From the NCBI RefSeq assembly GCF_016901695.1, contig NZ_JACJKS010000003.1, forward strand, positions 155,204-219,203: a DNA stretch of 64,000 bases, in the 5' to 3' direction. Of the stretch, positions 9,018-18,369 are shown one piece after another. The notes below the pieces were generated by a model that saw nothing but the letters and a program-made list of their open reading frames with translations, was not told where the DNA came from and ran no database searches. Source of the DNA: Mordavella massiliensis. Its GTDB lineage: Bacteria > Bacillota > Clostridia > Lachnospirales > Lachnospiraceae. Numbering within the stretch: the stretch's first letter is position 1; every line of letters starts with the position of its first letter. Position numbers and translations under genes: made by a program.

Positions 9018-9257
9018 ATGGTCAGAAAATACCGGCTGACAAAGAAGATAGAAGAGGAGATGGCGCAGGAGATCTTAAAAGAGGTACAGCAGCTTGAGAA
9101 TGTAAAGAGCGCTTCCTTCTCAGAGGACCTGTCTCAGCTTGCGATCGGCACAGAGGATAACGAGTACGGCGCGGTCATGAACCGGACTGTAAACATCTGC
9201 CGCAGGATCGGCGGGGGCTGCGACCTGAGTTTTGACGGATTTGTGGTTGAAGAGTAA
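9018..9257 (+). CDS. small conserved hypothetical protein
   Basis: This is a 79-residue soluble protein that I do not recognise with certainty. It begins MVRKYRLTKKIEEEMAQ. The segment VKSASFSEDLSQLAIGT resembles the first strands of a ferredoxin-like fold, such as heavy-metal-associated domains, but no CxxC metal site is present. Two cysteines occur near the end (NICRRIGGGCDLSF). The ATG at 9018 is preferred because AAAGGGGG lies just upstream. It follows rpmF by 76 bases and is closed by a terminator. The function is unknown. Confidence 0.7.
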   Translation: MVRKYRLTKKIEEEMAQEILKEVQQLENVKSASFSEDLSQLAIGTEDNEYGAVMNRTVNICRRIGGGCDLSFDGFVVEE

Positions 9258-9267
9258 TCCGGAGGGT

Positions 9268-9293
9268 CCCGCAGTGCGGGATCTTCCTTTTTT
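9268..9293 (+). terminator. terminator after the small hypothetical gene
   Basis: TCCCG and CGGGA, extended by CA/TG, form a short GC-rich hairpin followed by TCTTCCTTTTTT. It closes the yceD-rpmF transcription unit. Confidence 0.7.
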
Positions 9294-9295
9294 GA

Positions 9296-9324
9296 TTGCA
9301 AAATGTTATAGTATGAGTTATACT
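9296..9324 (+). promoter_or_regulatory. promoter of the recombinase-like gene
   Basis: TTGCAA and TATACT are separated by 17 bases directly after the preceding terminator. The 5' leader then contains a small hairpin, TTCCGC/GCGGAA, at 9342-9356. Confidence 0.55.
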
Positions 9325-9382
9325 AATAACAAAAGAGAGAGTTCCGCTTCGCGGAAATACAGACAAGGCGGGAGGGACAGCC

Positions 9383-10297
9383 ATGGCTGCAGATCATCTG
9401 TCTGAAAAAATGAAAAACGTCATCTGGCCGGAATTTCGCGCGCATTTCAGGAGCGCGGCGAGCGCGGCCTCATACTGGAGCGATCTGTGTGAGTTTGCGC
9501 AGATCACGGGGGCGGACCTGACGCAGGCGCGTGAGCAGGATGTGCAGGCATACTACCGGATCATGACAGAGAGGTGCGAAGGAGGGGAGATCCAACAGGG
9601 GACGCTCGCCAAGAAGTTCCGGGAACTGCATTCCCTGGCTGATTTCATGTGCAGGAGGACGGACGCATACGGGCTGCCTTCCTCGTTCCAGGACTTATTT
9701 TACCCGTATCTGCCCGGTCTGGCCGGCCAGGACAGATACGCGGATGTGGCGCCGGTGGAGGAGATTGACCGGCTGCTTGAAGCGGCGCAGGGCGACCGCC
9801 AGGCATACACGGTCATCACGCTCCTCTACCGGGTGGGCCTTTCCTCCACCGAGATCTGTGCCCTGAAGCGGGAGGATATCGGGCTGTATGAGAACGGCGC
9901 CTATCTTGCGCCGGAAGGAAGGCAGGAGGGGGTCTATGTGCCGGAGGACGCACTGCAGGTGCTGGAGAGCTATCTGGAGGGCGCCGGGGAGCACCCGACC
10001 CTTTTTTACAACCGGCGGGGCGATCCGCTCAATCCCATGTACATATCCAGGATGCTGCGCAGATACAGTGAACTTGCCGGCATTCCCCCCTGCAGCGCCA
10101 GAAAGCTGCGAAGCGCCTGCGCTTACAACCTCTTTTCCTACGAGGCGGGCGCCCGGCAGGTAGCCGCGCATATGGGGATCACGAAGACCCATGTAAACCG
10201 GTACAGGAAGAAGGCATACAAGGAGCAGCTATCGAGAGCCGCAGGACGCCTTGTCAGGATCCGCGTGGAGGATCCCTTCGGGCGGGAAGAGCTGTAA
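9383..10297 (+). CDS. degenerate tyrosine recombinase-like protein (probably non-catalytic)
   Basis: This is a 304-residue protein with the two-domain layout of XerC/XerD: an N-terminal SAM-like core-binding region (about 15-105) and a C-terminal catalytic-fold region. The catalytic residues are poorly kept. The first Arg, normally in a G-L-R-x-x-E motif, is replaced in VGLSSTEICAL. The H-x-x-R box reads SARKLRSAC, keeping only an Arg. A possible late His (AAHMGI) and Tyr (HVNRY) remain. The reading frame is open and has its own promoter and ribosome binding site (GGCGGGAGGG). It sits between the rpmF unit and plsX. It is probably a DNA-binding relative that lost strand-transfer activity; a novel role is possible but not shown. 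Confidence 0.75.
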   Translation: MAADHLSEKMKNVIWPEFRAHFRSAASAASYWSDLCEFAQITGADLTQAREQDVQAYYRIMTERCEGGEIQQGTLAKKFRELHSLADFMCRRTDAYGLPSSFQDLFYPYLPGLAGQDRYADVAPVEEIDRLLEAAQGDRQAYTVITLLYRVGLSSTEICALKREDIGLYENGAYLAPEGRQEGVYVPEDALQVLESYLEGAGEHPTLFYNRRGDPLNPMYISRMLRRYSELAGIPPCSARKLRSACAYNLFSYEAGARQVAAHMGITKTHVNRYRKKAYKEQLSRAAGRLVRIRVEDPFGREEL

Positions 10298-10316
10298 GAG
10301 TTCACAAAACAAAATA

Positions 10317-10345
10317 TTGATTTTTGAAGTAATGTTTAGTAGAAT
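10317..10345 (+). promoter_or_regulatory. promoter of plsX-acpP
   Basis: TTGATT and TAGAAT are separated by 17 bases, about 30 bases before the plsX start. No clear FapR or FabT operator could be identified here. Confidence 0.5.
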
Positions 10346-10375
10346 AATCTCTAGTAGTGATGGAGGAAAGAGATT

Positions 10376-11395
10376 ATGGCAGAACTTACGAAGATTGCGC
10401 TGGATGCCATGGGCGGCGACAACGCCCCTGTGGAGATGGTCAAAGGCGCGGTTGACGCTGTCTCCAGGGAGAAGAACATCAAGGTGTTCCTCGTGGGACA
10501 GGAGGAAGTTGTCAAAAGAGAACTTAAGAACTACACCTACGATGCAGAGCGCCTCGAGGTGGTAAATGCCACGGAGGTCATTGAGACGGCGGAGCCGCCG
10601 GTCAACGCCATCCGCAGGAAGAAGGACTCATCCATCGTGGTGGGCATGAAGATGGTCCGCGCAGGCGAGGCGGACGCCTTCGTATCAGCCGGAAGCTCCG
10701 GGGCTGTCCTCGTGGGCGGCCAGACGATCGTGGGCAGGATCAAAGGGGTGGAGAGGCCGCCTCTCGCGCCGCTCATCCCCACAGAGAAAGGCGTGTCCCT
10801 TCTGATCGACTGCGGCGCCAATGTGGACGCAAGGCCGTCCCATCTGGTGCAGTTCGCGAAGATGGGGTCCATTTACATGGAGCACGTGATGGGCGTGAAG
10901 AACCCGAAGGTGGCGATCGTGAATATCGGCGCCGAGGAGGAGAAGGGCAATGCCCTTGTCAAGGAGACGTTCCCGCTTTTGAAGGCGGAGAAGGGGATCA
11001 ATTTCACCGGCAGCATTGAGGCCAGGGAGATTCCCCACGGCCAGGCGGATGTCATCGTGTGCGAGGCGTTTGCGGGCAATATCATCCTGAAGCTCTTCGA
11101 GGGTGTGGGCGCTGTCCTGATCAGCAAGGTGAAGCAGGGCATGATGAGCAGCCTGCGCAGCAAGATCGGGGCGCTTCTCGTGAAGCCGGCCCTGAAGGAG
11201 ACGCTGAAGAGCTTTGACACGAGCGAGCACGGAGGCGCGCCGCTTCTGGGGCTTCGGGGGCTTGTCGTGAAGACGCATGGAAGTTCCAAGGCCAGGGAGG
11301 TATCCAATTCCATCCTCCAGTGCCTGACCTTCCGGGAACAGAGGATCAATGAGAAGATCCAGGAGTGTATTCAGGCGGACTTGTCCGATGAATAG
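10376..11395 (+). CDS. plsX: phosphate acyltransferase PlsX
   Basis: PlsX converts acyl-ACP to acyl phosphate, the donor for PlsY in phospholipid synthesis, and acts as a peripheral membrane enzyme. The length is 339 residues. Conserved segments include [12 protein letters not shown] at the N-terminus, [23 protein letters not shown] and [11 protein letters not shown]. The ATG follows GGAGGAAAGAGATT. acpP lies 29 bp downstream, the usual Firmicute order, so both are probably cotranscribed up to the terminator at 11666. Confidence 0.96.
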   Translation: MAELTKIALDAMGGDNAPVEMVKGAVDAVSREKNIKVFLVGQEEVVKRELKNYTYDAERLEVVNATEVIETAEPPVNAIRRKKDSSIVVGMKMVRAGEADAFVSAGSSGAVLVGGQTIVGRIKGVERPPLAPLIPTEKGVSLLIDCGANVDARPSHLVQFAKMGSIYMEHVMGVKNPKVAIVNIGAEEEKGNALVKETFPLLKAEKGINFTGSIEAREIPHGQADVIVCEAFAGNIILKLFEGVGAVLISKVKQGMMSSLRSKIGALLVKPALKETLKSFDTSEHGGAPLLGLRGLVVKTHGSSKAREVSNSILQCLTFREQRINEKIQECIQADLSDE

Positions 11396-11424
11396 ATAGA
11401 AAGCAAGAAAAAGGAGATGAAGGA

Positions 11425-11655
11425 ATGGAATTTGAAAAACTGCAGGAAATTATAGCTGACGTTCTCAATGTGAACGCAGACGAGGTCACGATGGAGACAA
11501 AATTTGTGGACGATCTCGGGGCGGACTCGCTGGATATCTTCCAGATCATCATGGGAATCGAGGAGGCCTTCGATATAGAGATCGACAATGATGACGCGGA
11601 GAAGATCGTAACAGTAGGCGACGCCGTGGAGCAGATCAAAAACGCAACAAACTAG
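11425..11655 (+). CDS. acpP: acyl carrier protein
   Basis: This is a 76-residue acidic acyl carrier protein that carries growing fatty acids as thioesters on phosphopantetheine. The attachment Ser lies in GADSLD (about residue 37). The four-helix pattern and the acidic profile are typical. The ATG follows AAGGAGATGAAGGA. It sits between plsX and rnc and ends 10 bases before a strong hairpin terminator. Confidence 0.96.
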   Translation: MEFEKLQEIIADVLNVNADEVTMETKFVDDLGADSLDIFQIIMGIEEAFDIEIDNDDAEKIVTVGDAVEQIKNATN

Positions 11656-11665
11656 GCAGAAAGGA

Positions 11666-11694
11666 GAAAAAGCCCGGGTGCGGGCTTTTTCTTT
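11666..11694 (+). terminator. terminator between acpP and rnc
   Basis: AAAAAGCCCG and CGGGCTTTTT form a 10-bp stem with a four-base loop, followed by CTTTT. It lies immediately before rnc, so it should attenuate read-through from plsX-acpP into rnc-smc-ftsY. Confidence 0.8.
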
Positions 11695-11707
11695 TATGAG
11701 GTATACA

Positions 11708-12421
11708 ATGAGTCGAAAGCTGAGTGAACTGGAGAGGGAGATCCGGTATTCCTTCCGGGACCGGGCGCTCCTTGAGCGTGCTATGATGCACAGCTCCTAT
11801 GTGAATGAAAAGCACCTTCCCAAGTATGCGTGCAACGAGAGACTGGAATTTCTGGGCGACGCGGTGCTGGAACTGGTGTCCAGTGAGTTCCTGTTCCATG
11901 AGGATGAAAAGATGCCGGAGGGGGAGCTGACAAAGACGAGGGCGAGCATGGTGTGCGAGCCGGCGCTTGCGTACTGCGCCAGATCGATCTGCCTGGGCGA
12001 CTATCTCCTGCTTGGAAAGGGAGAGGATATGACAGGGGGACGGAAGAGGGATTCCGTCACATCCGACGCCATGGAGGCGCTGATCGGTGCTATTTATCTG
12101 GATGGTGGTTTTGCTAGTGCAAAAGAGTTTGTCCTCGGGTTTGTCTTGAATGACCTGGAGCACAAGAAGCTCTTTTATGATAGCAAGACTATCCTGCAGG
12201 AGATCGTGCAGGCAGAATTTGAACAGCCGGTCGTCTATGAACTTACCGGGGAGGAGGGCCCGGACCACGACAAGACCTTCCATGTGGCCGTCCATATAGG
12301 GGAGAAGGCATACGGATCCGGGAGCGGGAGGACGAAGAAGGCGGCAGAGCAGGACGCCGCCTACCGGACGATCCTCCTCCTTCGCGAAAAAGAAGATAAA
12401 GCAGGTGACACATGTATTTAA
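11708..12421 (+). CDS. rnc: ribonuclease III
   Basis: RNase III cleaves double-stranded RNA in rRNA processing and mRNA decay. The protein has 237 residues. The catalytic signature ERLEFLGDA lies at about 44-52, a second acidic site occurs at DAMEALIGAIYLDGG, and a C-terminal double-stranded RNA-binding domain (about 160-230) ends in GSGRTKKAAEQDAA. The ATG at 11708 is preferred, since GAGG lies six bases upstream. Upstream in-frame codons would start inside the terminator. The gene overlaps smc by 10 bases, indicating translational coupling. Confidence 0.95.
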   Translation: MSRKLSELEREIRYSFRDRALLERAMMHSSYVNEKHLPKYACNERLEFLGDAVLELVSSEFLFHEDEKMPEGELTKTRASMVCEPALAYCARSICLGDYLLLGKGEDMTGGRKRDSVTSDAMEALIGAIYLDGGFASAKEFVLGFVLNDLEHKKLFYDSKTILQEIVQAEFEQPVVYELTGEEGPDHDKTFHVAVHIGEKAYGSGSGRTKKAAEQDAAYRTILLLREKEDKAGDTCI

Positions 12422-15400
12422 AGAGTATCGAGATACAGGGATTCAAGTCCTTTGCAAACAAGATCGTATTCGATTTTCATAACGGGATCACGGGCATCGT
12501 CGGACCGAACGGAAGCGGAAAGAGCAACGTGGCGGACGCCGTGCGCTGGGTTCTGGGCGAGCAGCGGGTCAAGCAGCTCCGGGGCGGCAGCATGCAGGAC
12601 GTCATCTTTTCCGGCACGGAGAGCCGGCGCCCCCTGAGCTACGCTTCTGTGGCCATCACGCTGGACAACTCGGACCGCCAGCTTGCGGTGGATTACGGGG
12701 AAGTGACCGTGACAAGGAAGCTCTACCGTTCCGGCGAGAGTGAGTATCTGCTGAATGGAAGTGCCTGCAGGCTCAAGGATATCAACGAGCTTTTCTATGA
12801 CACCGGAATCGGAAAGGAAGGATACTCCATCATCGGCCAGGGGCAGATCGACCGGATCTTAAGCGGCAAGCCGGAGGAGCGCAGGGAGCTTTTTGACGAG
12901 GCGGCCGGCATTGTGAAGTTTAAGCGGCGCAAGAGCATGTCCGTAAAGAAACTGGAGGACGAGAGGCAGAATCTGCTGCGTGTCAACGACATCCTGGCCG
13001 AGCTGGAGAGGCAGTTGGGGCCGCTGAAGAAGCAGGCGGAGACAGCCAGGGAATATTTAAATAAGAAGGAGCGGCTGCGGACCTTCGACATCAATATGTT
13101 CCTTCTGGAGACCGAGCGGCTGAAGGAGCAGATCCGGGACGCGGAGGAGAAACTTACCGGCGCGAAGGCTGAGATGGAGGAGGCGGACGCCTCCTACAGC
13201 GCGATGAAGGAGGAGTACGAGTCCATCGAGGAGCAGATGGATGAGATCGATGACGCGATCGAGCGGGCGAAGAGCCAGCGCAGCGAGACGAACCTTCTGA
13301 AACAGCAGTTGGAGAACCAGATCGAGCTTCTGAAGGAGCAGATCAACAGCGCCCGCATGACGGACGAGCACTTCGGTCAGCGGTGGCAGGCCATCGAGCA
13401 GGAGATCGCGCAGAGAAAAGAAAATCTTGCTCAGTTCGGGAAGGAGAAGGATGAGCTGGAAGGCGGCCTGCGGGAGAAGATACAGGCGCGGGAAGAGGCG
13501 GCTGCGCGCCTTGTGGAGGTGCAGAGCCGCATCGCCTCCCTGACAGACCAGATTGAGAAGAACAAAAACGACATCATCGAGATCTTGAACAACCGGGCTT
13601 CCACCCAGGCAAAGATCCAGCGGTACGACACCATGATGGAGCAGATCCAGGTCCGCCGCTCCCAGATGAACCAGCGGCTGATCAAGGCGCAGAGCGAGGC
13701 CCAGGAGGAGCAGGAGCACCAGGAGGAACACCGGGCGAAGCTGGAGGAGATCTCTGCCTCGATCCGGGAACTGACGGAGGAGAACAGCCGCTTTGAGGAG
13801 AAGATCGAAGCGCTCCAGAAAGAGCTTGCCGGGAAGACGGAACAGTTGCGGGTAGGGCAGAGTGCCTACCACAGGGAGGCGTCCCGGCTGGAGTCACTCA
13901 AGAACATCACAGAGCGGTACGACGGGTACGGCGGCAGCATCCGCCGCGTCATGGAGCAGAAAGAAAAGGAAAAAGGCATCCTCGGCGTGGTGGCGGACAT
14001 CATCAAGGTGGACAAGGCCTATGAGGTGGCGATCGAGACGGCGCTGGGCGGCAGCATCCAGAATATTGTCACAGATACCGAGGAGACGGCCAAGCGCATG
14101 ATCGATTTCCTGAAGCGGAACCGGTACGGGCGCGCCACTTTTCTCCCCCTCACCGGCATCACGGGGGGCAAAGGCCCGGCCAGACCGGAAGCGCTGCGGG
14201 AAAAAGGCGTGGTCGGACTGGCCAGCACGCTCGTGCGGGCGGACGAAAAGTACAAGGGCCTGGCGGAGAACCTGCTCGGCAGGACGATTGTTGTGGACCA
14301 CATCGACAACGGGATCGCCATCGCGAGGAAATACAGGCAGACGCTGCGTCTTGTGACCCTGGAAGGGGAGCTGCTCAACCCGGGCGGTTCCATGACCGGC
14401 GGCGCCTTCAAAAACTCCAGCAATCTTCTCAGCAGAAGGCGGGAGATCGAGGAGTTTGAGAAGACTGTCCGCTGCCTGAAGCAGGAGATGGAAAAAACAG
14501 AGCAGGAAGCTGACGCGCTCCGCCAGGAGCGCTCCGCCTGCTATGAGGCGATCGACGGGATCCAGCAGAAGTTGCAGAAGGCATATGTTGTCCAGAACAC
14601 GGCGAAGATGAATCTTGACCAGGCAAAGGAGAGGATCCGCCTTTCCCTGGAGACGACAGAGGCCATCCGGAAGGAAAACCAGGAGCTGGACCAGCAGATC
14701 ACGGATATCAGCAACAACCAGGAGTCCATTACAGTGGAGCTGGATACATCCACCGCCCTGGAGCAGGAGATAGCCAGGAACTCCGAGGAGGCGCAGGCGC
14801 TCCTGGAGAAGGAGAAGGCGGCGGAGGCCGGGTGCCAGAAGGCCTCGGAGGAGGCCCAGCTTGCCTGCGCGGGACTTGAGCAGAAGCAGGCGTTCCTTCT
14901 CGAGAACGAGGAGCGTATCAGAGAGGAGATCGCCAAATTCGAGGAGGAGATGGCCGGCCTTGACGCCAGCAAGGAGGATGCTTCCAGAGAGATCCAGGAG
15001 AAGGAAGAGCAGATCGGGAAGATCCGCCTGACGATCGAGGATTCCCGGGAGGTGTTCGCGGAGATCGAGGAGCAGATCCGGGAGGGGACGCAGAAGAAAG
15101 AGGAGCTGGGAAGGCAGCACAAGGCGTTCCTCGGCAAGCGGGAGGAGCTTTCCCGCCACATGGCCGATCTGGACAAGGAGATCTTCCGCCTGGAGAGCCG
15201 GAAGGAGAGCTGTGAGGAAGCCTCGGAGAAGCAGATCAACTACATGTGGGAGGAGTACGAGATCACGTACAGCCACGCCCTTGAACTGCGGGATAAGAAC
15301 CTGACGGATCTTGCCTATATGAGAAAGCAGATCCAGACCCTCAAAAATGAGATCCGGGGACTCGGCTCTGTCAACGTCAATGCGATCGACGATTATAAAG

Positions 15401-15996
15401 AAGTCTCGGAGCGCTACGAATTCCTGCACGGGCAGCACGCGGATCTCGTGGAGGCGGAAGCCACCCTTGAGAAGATCATCGCGGAGCTGGATGAGGCCAT
15501 GCGCCGGCAGTTCACAGAGCAGTTCGGCAGGATAGCGGCCGAGTTTGACAAGGTGTTCAAGGAGCTCTTCGGCGGCGGGAAGGGCACGCTGGAACTGATG
15601 GAAGACGAGGATATCCTGGAGGCCGGCATCCGCATTATCGCGCAGCCGCCGGGCAAGAAGCTGCAGAACATGATGCAGCTCTCGGGAGGAGAGAAGGCGC
15701 TGACGGCCATTTCCCTTCTGTTTGCCATCCAGAACCTGAAGCCGTCCCCCTTCTGTCTTCTCGATGAGATCGAGGCGGCGCTGGATGATTCCAATGTGAC
15801 CCGGTTTGCCCAGTACCTGCACAAACTGACAAAGAATACGCAGTTTATCGTGATCACCCACAGGCGCGGCACCATGACGGCAGCCGACCGCCTGTACGGC
15901 ATCACCATGCAGGAGAAGGGCGTATCCACGATGGTGTCTGTCAGCCTGCTGGAACATGAACTGGACGAGATGGAAAAGCAGCACACGGCCGGATAG
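12412..15996 (+). CDS. smc: chromosome segregation protein SMC
   Basis: This is the ATPase core of the SMC-ScpAB condensin complex, 1194 residues. The N-terminal Walker A is GPNGSGKSN (31-39). Long coiled coils rich in Glu/Lys/Gln run from about 170 to 500 and 680 to 1020. A hinge domain lies between them (about 510-670, containing [17 protein letters not shown] at its end). The C-terminal head has the signature [10 protein letters not shown] and the Walker [12 protein letters not shown]. It overlaps the end of rnc and is followed by ftsY, the standard Firmicute cluster. No anomalies are seen. Confidence 0.98.
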   Translation: MYLKSIEIQGFKSFANKIVFDFHNGITGIVGPNGSGKSNVADAVRWVLGEQRVKQLRGGSMQDVIFSGTESRRPLSYASVAITLDNSDRQLAVDYGEVTVTRKLYRSGESEYLLNGSACRLKDINELFYDTGIGKEGYSIIGQGQIDRILSGKPEERRELFDEAAGIVKFKRRKSMSVKKLEDERQNLLRVNDILAELERQLGPLKKQAETAREYLNKKERLRTFDINMFLLETERLKEQIRDAEEKLTGAKAEMEEADASYSAMKEEYESIEEQMDEIDDAIERAKSQRSETNLLKQQLENQIELLKEQINSARMTDEHFGQRWQAIEQEIAQRKENLAQFGKEKDELEGGLREKIQAREEAAARLVEVQSRIASLTDQIEKNKNDIIEILNNRASTQAKIQRYDTMMEQIQVRRSQMNQRLIKAQSEAQEEQEHQEEHRAKLEEISASIRELTEENSRFEEKIEALQKELAGKTEQLRVGQSAYHREASRLESLKNITERYDGYGGSIRRVMEQKEKEKGILGVVADIIKVDKAYEVAIETALGGSIQNIVTDTEETAKRMIDFLKRNRYGRATFLPLTGITGGKGPARPEALREKGVVGLASTLVRADEKYKGLAENLLGRTIVVDHIDNGIAIARKYRQTLRLVTLEGELLNPGGSMTGGAFKNSSNLLSRRREIEEFEKTVRCLKQEMEKTEQEADALRQERSACYEAIDGIQQKLQKAYVVQNTAKMNLDQAKERIRLSLETTEAIRKENQELDQQITDISNNQESITVELDTSTALEQEIARNSEEAQALLEKEKAAEAGCQKASEEAQLACAGLEQKQAFLLENEERIREEIAKFEEEMAGLDASKEDASREIQEKEEQIGKIRLTIEDSREVFAEIEEQIREGTQKKEELGRQHKAFLGKREELSRHMADLDKEIFRLESRKESCEEASEKQINYMWEEYEITYSHALELRDKNLTDLAYMRKQIQTLKNEIRGLGSVNVNAIDDYKEVSERYEFLHGQHADLVEAEATLEKIIAELDEAMRRQFTEQFGRIAAEFDKVFKELFGGGKGTLELMEDEDILEAGIRIIAQPPGKKLQNMMQLSGGEKALTAISLLFAIQNLKPSPFCLLDEIEAALDDSNVTRFAQYLHKLTKNTQFIVITHRRGTMTAADRLYGITMQEKGVSTMVSVSLLEHELDEMEKQHTAG

Positions 15997-16006
15997 GAGG
16001 AGAATG

Positions 16007-16945
16007 ATGGCAGAGGAAAAAGGTTTTTTTAAAAGACTTGTATCGGGACTTACAAAGACCCGGGATAATATCGTGTCCGGCATGGACAGCATTTTTCACG
16101 GGTTCAGCAACATAGATGAGGACTTCTACGAGGAACTTGAAGAAGTCCTGATCATGGGAGACTTAGGCGTGCAGGCGACGGAGGAGATCCTTGACGACCT
16201 GCGCGGCAAGGTGAAGGAGAGACATATCAAGGAGCCGGCTGACTGCCGGCAGATCCTGATCGACAGCATCAAGGAGCAGATGGATGTGGGCGAGACGGCC
16301 TACGAGTTCGAGGACAGGACTTCCGTCGTGATGGTGGTCGGCGTCAACGGTGTCGGAAAAACGACGACCATCGGGAAACTGGCCGGGAAGCTCCGGGCAC
16401 AGAACAAGAAAGTCATTCTGGCTGCCGCGGACACCTTCCGGGCGGCTGCGGGCGAGCAGCTTAAGGAGTGGGCGAACCGGGCCCAGGCGGAGCTCATTGG
16501 CGGACAGGAGGGATCGGATCCGGCGGCCGTTGTCTACGACGCGGTCCAGGCCGCGAAGGCGCGGCATGCGGATGTGCTCCTCTGCGATACGGCCGGGCGG
16601 CTCCACAACAAGAAGAACCTGATGGAAGAGCTGCGCAAGATGAACCGCATCATTGACAGGGAGTACCCGGAGGCTTTCCGCGAGACGCTGGTGGTCCTGG
16701 ATGCAACCACCGGGCAGAACGCCCTGCAGCAGGCGAAGGAATTCAAAGATGTGGCTGACATCACGGGCATCATCCTGACCAAGATGGACGGGACCGCCAA
16801 GGGCGGCATCGCGGTGGCGATCCAGGCCGAGCTTGGGATCCCGGTGAAGTACATCGGCGTGGGAGAGACGATCGAGGATCTGCAGAAATTCGACGCGGAT
16901 ACGTTTGTGGACGCGCTTTTTGCAGTTCCGGAAGAAAAAGAATAG
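16007..16945 (+). CDS. ftsY: signal recognition particle receptor FtsY
   Basis: FtsY is the SRP receptor GTPase that delivers ribosome-nascent chains to the membrane. The protein has about 312 residues with a short N-terminal helical region (KGFFKRLVSGL), which serves membrane attachment in FtsY proteins with no long acidic A domain. The GTPase G1 motif is GVNGVGKTTT (about residue 110). DTAGRLHN and TKMDGTAKGG follow. Two adjacent ATGs (16004 and 16007) are possible; the second has the better spacing to TAGGAGG. It follows smc closely. Confidence 0.96.
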   Translation: MAEEKGFFKRLVSGLTKTRDNIVSGMDSIFHGFSNIDEDFYEELEEVLIMGDLGVQATEEILDDLRGKVKERHIKEPADCRQILIDSIKEQMDVGETAYEFEDRTSVVMVVGVNGVGKTTTIGKLAGKLRAQNKKVILAAADTFRAAAGEQLKEWANRAQAELIGGQEGSDPAAVVYDAVQAAKARHADVLLCDTAGRLHNKKNLMEELRKMNRIIDREYPEAFRETLVVLDATTGQNALQQAKEFKDVADITGIILTKMDGTAKGGIAVAIQAELGIPVKYIGVGETIEDLQKFDADTFVDALFAVPEEKE

Positions 16946-16962
16946 AAAGAGAGGCAGAAGAC

Positions 16963-18186
16963 ATGATGGAGAAACTGACGCTGGAACATTTTGAAGAGGC
17001 AAGCGAACTGGTGAAGAGAGTAACACTCCCTACAGATCTCATGTACAGTGAGTATTTCAGTTCACAGACGGGCTGCAAAGTGTATCTCAAACCGGAGAAC
17101 ATGCAGTATACAGGCGCTTACAAGATCCGGGGCGCGTACTACAAGATCAGCACCCTCACGGACGAGGAGCGCGAGAGGGGCCTCATCACAGCTTCTGCCG
17201 GCAACCATGCCCAGGGCGTGGCGTTCGCGGCGCAGAAGTTCGGCTGCAGGGCAACGATCGTCATGCCGACGGTCACGCCTCTTATCAAGGTGAACCGGAC
17301 AAAGAGCTACGGCGCGGAGGTAGTCCTTCACGGGGATGTGTATGACGATGCCTGCGCTTACGCGATGGAGCTAGCCAAGGAGCAGGGCCTCACCTTTGTA
17401 CATCCCTTTAATGACCTGGAGGTGGCGACCGGACAGGGGACGATCGCTATGGAGATCGTGCAGGAACTGCCCACGGTGGACTACATTCTGGCGCCCATCG
17501 GCGGGGGCGGCCTGATCACAGGCGTCGCAACCCTTGCGAAAATGCTCAACCCGAAGATCAAAGTCATCGGCGTGGAGCCCGCCGCAGCTGCCAGCATGAA
17601 GGCGGCCCTGGAGGCAGGCGAGCCTGTCACGCTTCCAAGCGCCAACACCATCGCCGACGGCACGGCCGTAAAACGGGTGGGAGATAAGGTGTTCCCCTAT
17701 GTGCAGGAGAATGTGGACGACATCATCACGGTGGAGGATGACGACCTTGTGGGCGTCTTCCTTGATATGGTGGAGAACCACAAGATGATCGTGGAAAATT
17801 CCGGTCTCCTCACAGTGGCGGCCCTCAAGCAGCTGGATGTGAAGAACAAGAAGATCGTCTGCATCCTGAGCGGCGGCAATATGGACGTGATCACCATGTC
17901 CTCCGTTGTGCAGCACGGCCTGATCCAGAGGGACAGGATCTTCTCCCTGTCTGTCCTTCTGCCGGACAAGCCGGGCGAGCTTGTGCGGGTGGCGAGCGCT
18001 GTGGCCAATGCCCAGGGCAATGTCATCAAGCTGGAGCACAACCAGTTTGTCAGCATCAACCGCAACGCGGCCGTGGAGCTGCGCATCACGCTGGAGGCTT
18101 TTGGAACCGAGCACAAACACCAGATCATGGCGGCTCTGGAGAAAGAGGGATACAAGCCAAGGGAGATCGGCGCCAAGCTGTATTAA
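16963..18186 (+). CDS. ilvA: threonine ammonia-lyase (threonine dehydratase)
   Basis: This PLP enzyme deaminates threonine to 2-oxobutyrate, the first step toward isoleucine or a catabolic route to propionate. The 407-residue length fits the short form with one C-terminal ACT-like domain (about 325-405). The PLP Lys is in GAYKIRGAYY (about residue 53). The cofactor phosphate loop is IGGGGLITG, and ASAGNHAQGVA is the conserved Asn loop. Biosynthetic (ilvA) and catabolic (tdcB) roles cannot be separated from sequence alone. It lies 17 bp after ftsY and ends at a strong terminator. Confidence 0.92.
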   Translation: MMEKLTLEHFEEASELVKRVTLPTDLMYSEYFSSQTGCKVYLKPENMQYTGAYKIRGAYYKISTLTDEERERGLITASAGNHAQGVAFAAQKFGCRATIVMPTVTPLIKVNRTKSYGAEVVLHGDVYDDACAYAMELAKEQGLTFVHPFNDLEVATGQGTIAMEIVQELPTVDYILAPIGGGGLITGVATLAKMLNPKIKVIGVEPAAAASMKAALEAGEPVTLPSANTIADGTAVKRVGDKVFPYVQENVDDIITVEDDDLVGVFLDMVENHKMIVENSGLLTVAALKQLDVKNKKIVCILSGGNMDVITMSSVVQHGLIQRDRIFSLSVLLPDKPGELVRVASAVANAQGNVIKLEHNQFVSINRNAAVELRITLEAFGTEHKHQIMAALEKEGYKPREIGAKLY

Positions 18187-18212
18187 AAAGAGAAGCTGCA
18201 AAACATACACAG

Positions 18213-18260
18213 GCCATACTGCAGAAGAGGAGATCCTGCTTTTGCAGTATGGTTTTTTTT
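18213..18260 (+). terminator. strong terminator after threonine ammonia-lyase
   Basis: CCATACTGCA pairs with TGCAGTATGG over a 10-bp stem with a loop of about 19 bases, followed by eight T residues. Confidence 0.85.
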
Positions 18261-18274
18261 GTTCTATATTTTGG

Positions 18275-18303
18275 TTGACACGAGTTGTATAATTGTATAC
18301 AAT
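18275..18303 (+). promoter_or_regulatory. promoter of the citrate synthase-like/gntR/icd operon
   Basis: A consensus TTGACA and TACAAT are separated by 17 bases. The spacer and -10 are covered by the palindrome at 18285-18310, so occupancy of that site should block RNA polymerase. Confidence 0.8.
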
Positions 18304-18310
18304 TATACAA
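18285..18310. promoter_or_regulatory. 26-bp perfect palindrome, likely GntR-family operator
   Basis: The left half is TTGTATAATTGTA and the right half is its exact reverse complement. The centre ATTGTATACAAT matches the TTGTATACAA type of site bound by FCD-class GntR regulators. A regulator of that class is the second gene of the operon, so autoregulation is the simplest reading. The palindrome spans from the promoter spacer through the -10 element to just before the expected transcription start. Confidence 0.75.
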
Positions 18311-18369
18311 GAGCTCCGGGCAGCGGGACGCGCACGGACGGGGTATTGGATTTAAAGGAGAGATGAGAC

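Noticed and set aside
10317..10375. FabT/FapR-type operator before plsX
   Set aside because: The A/T-rich stretch has some resemblance to a TTTGA-type half-site but no clear inverted partner.
13894..16092. 732-codon open frame antisense to smc
   Set aside because: It is fully inside smc on the other strand. The composition (Leu/His/Arg/Asp rich) is what antisense reading of a GC-rich Glu/Lys coiled-coil gene gives, with no domain or ribosome binding site.
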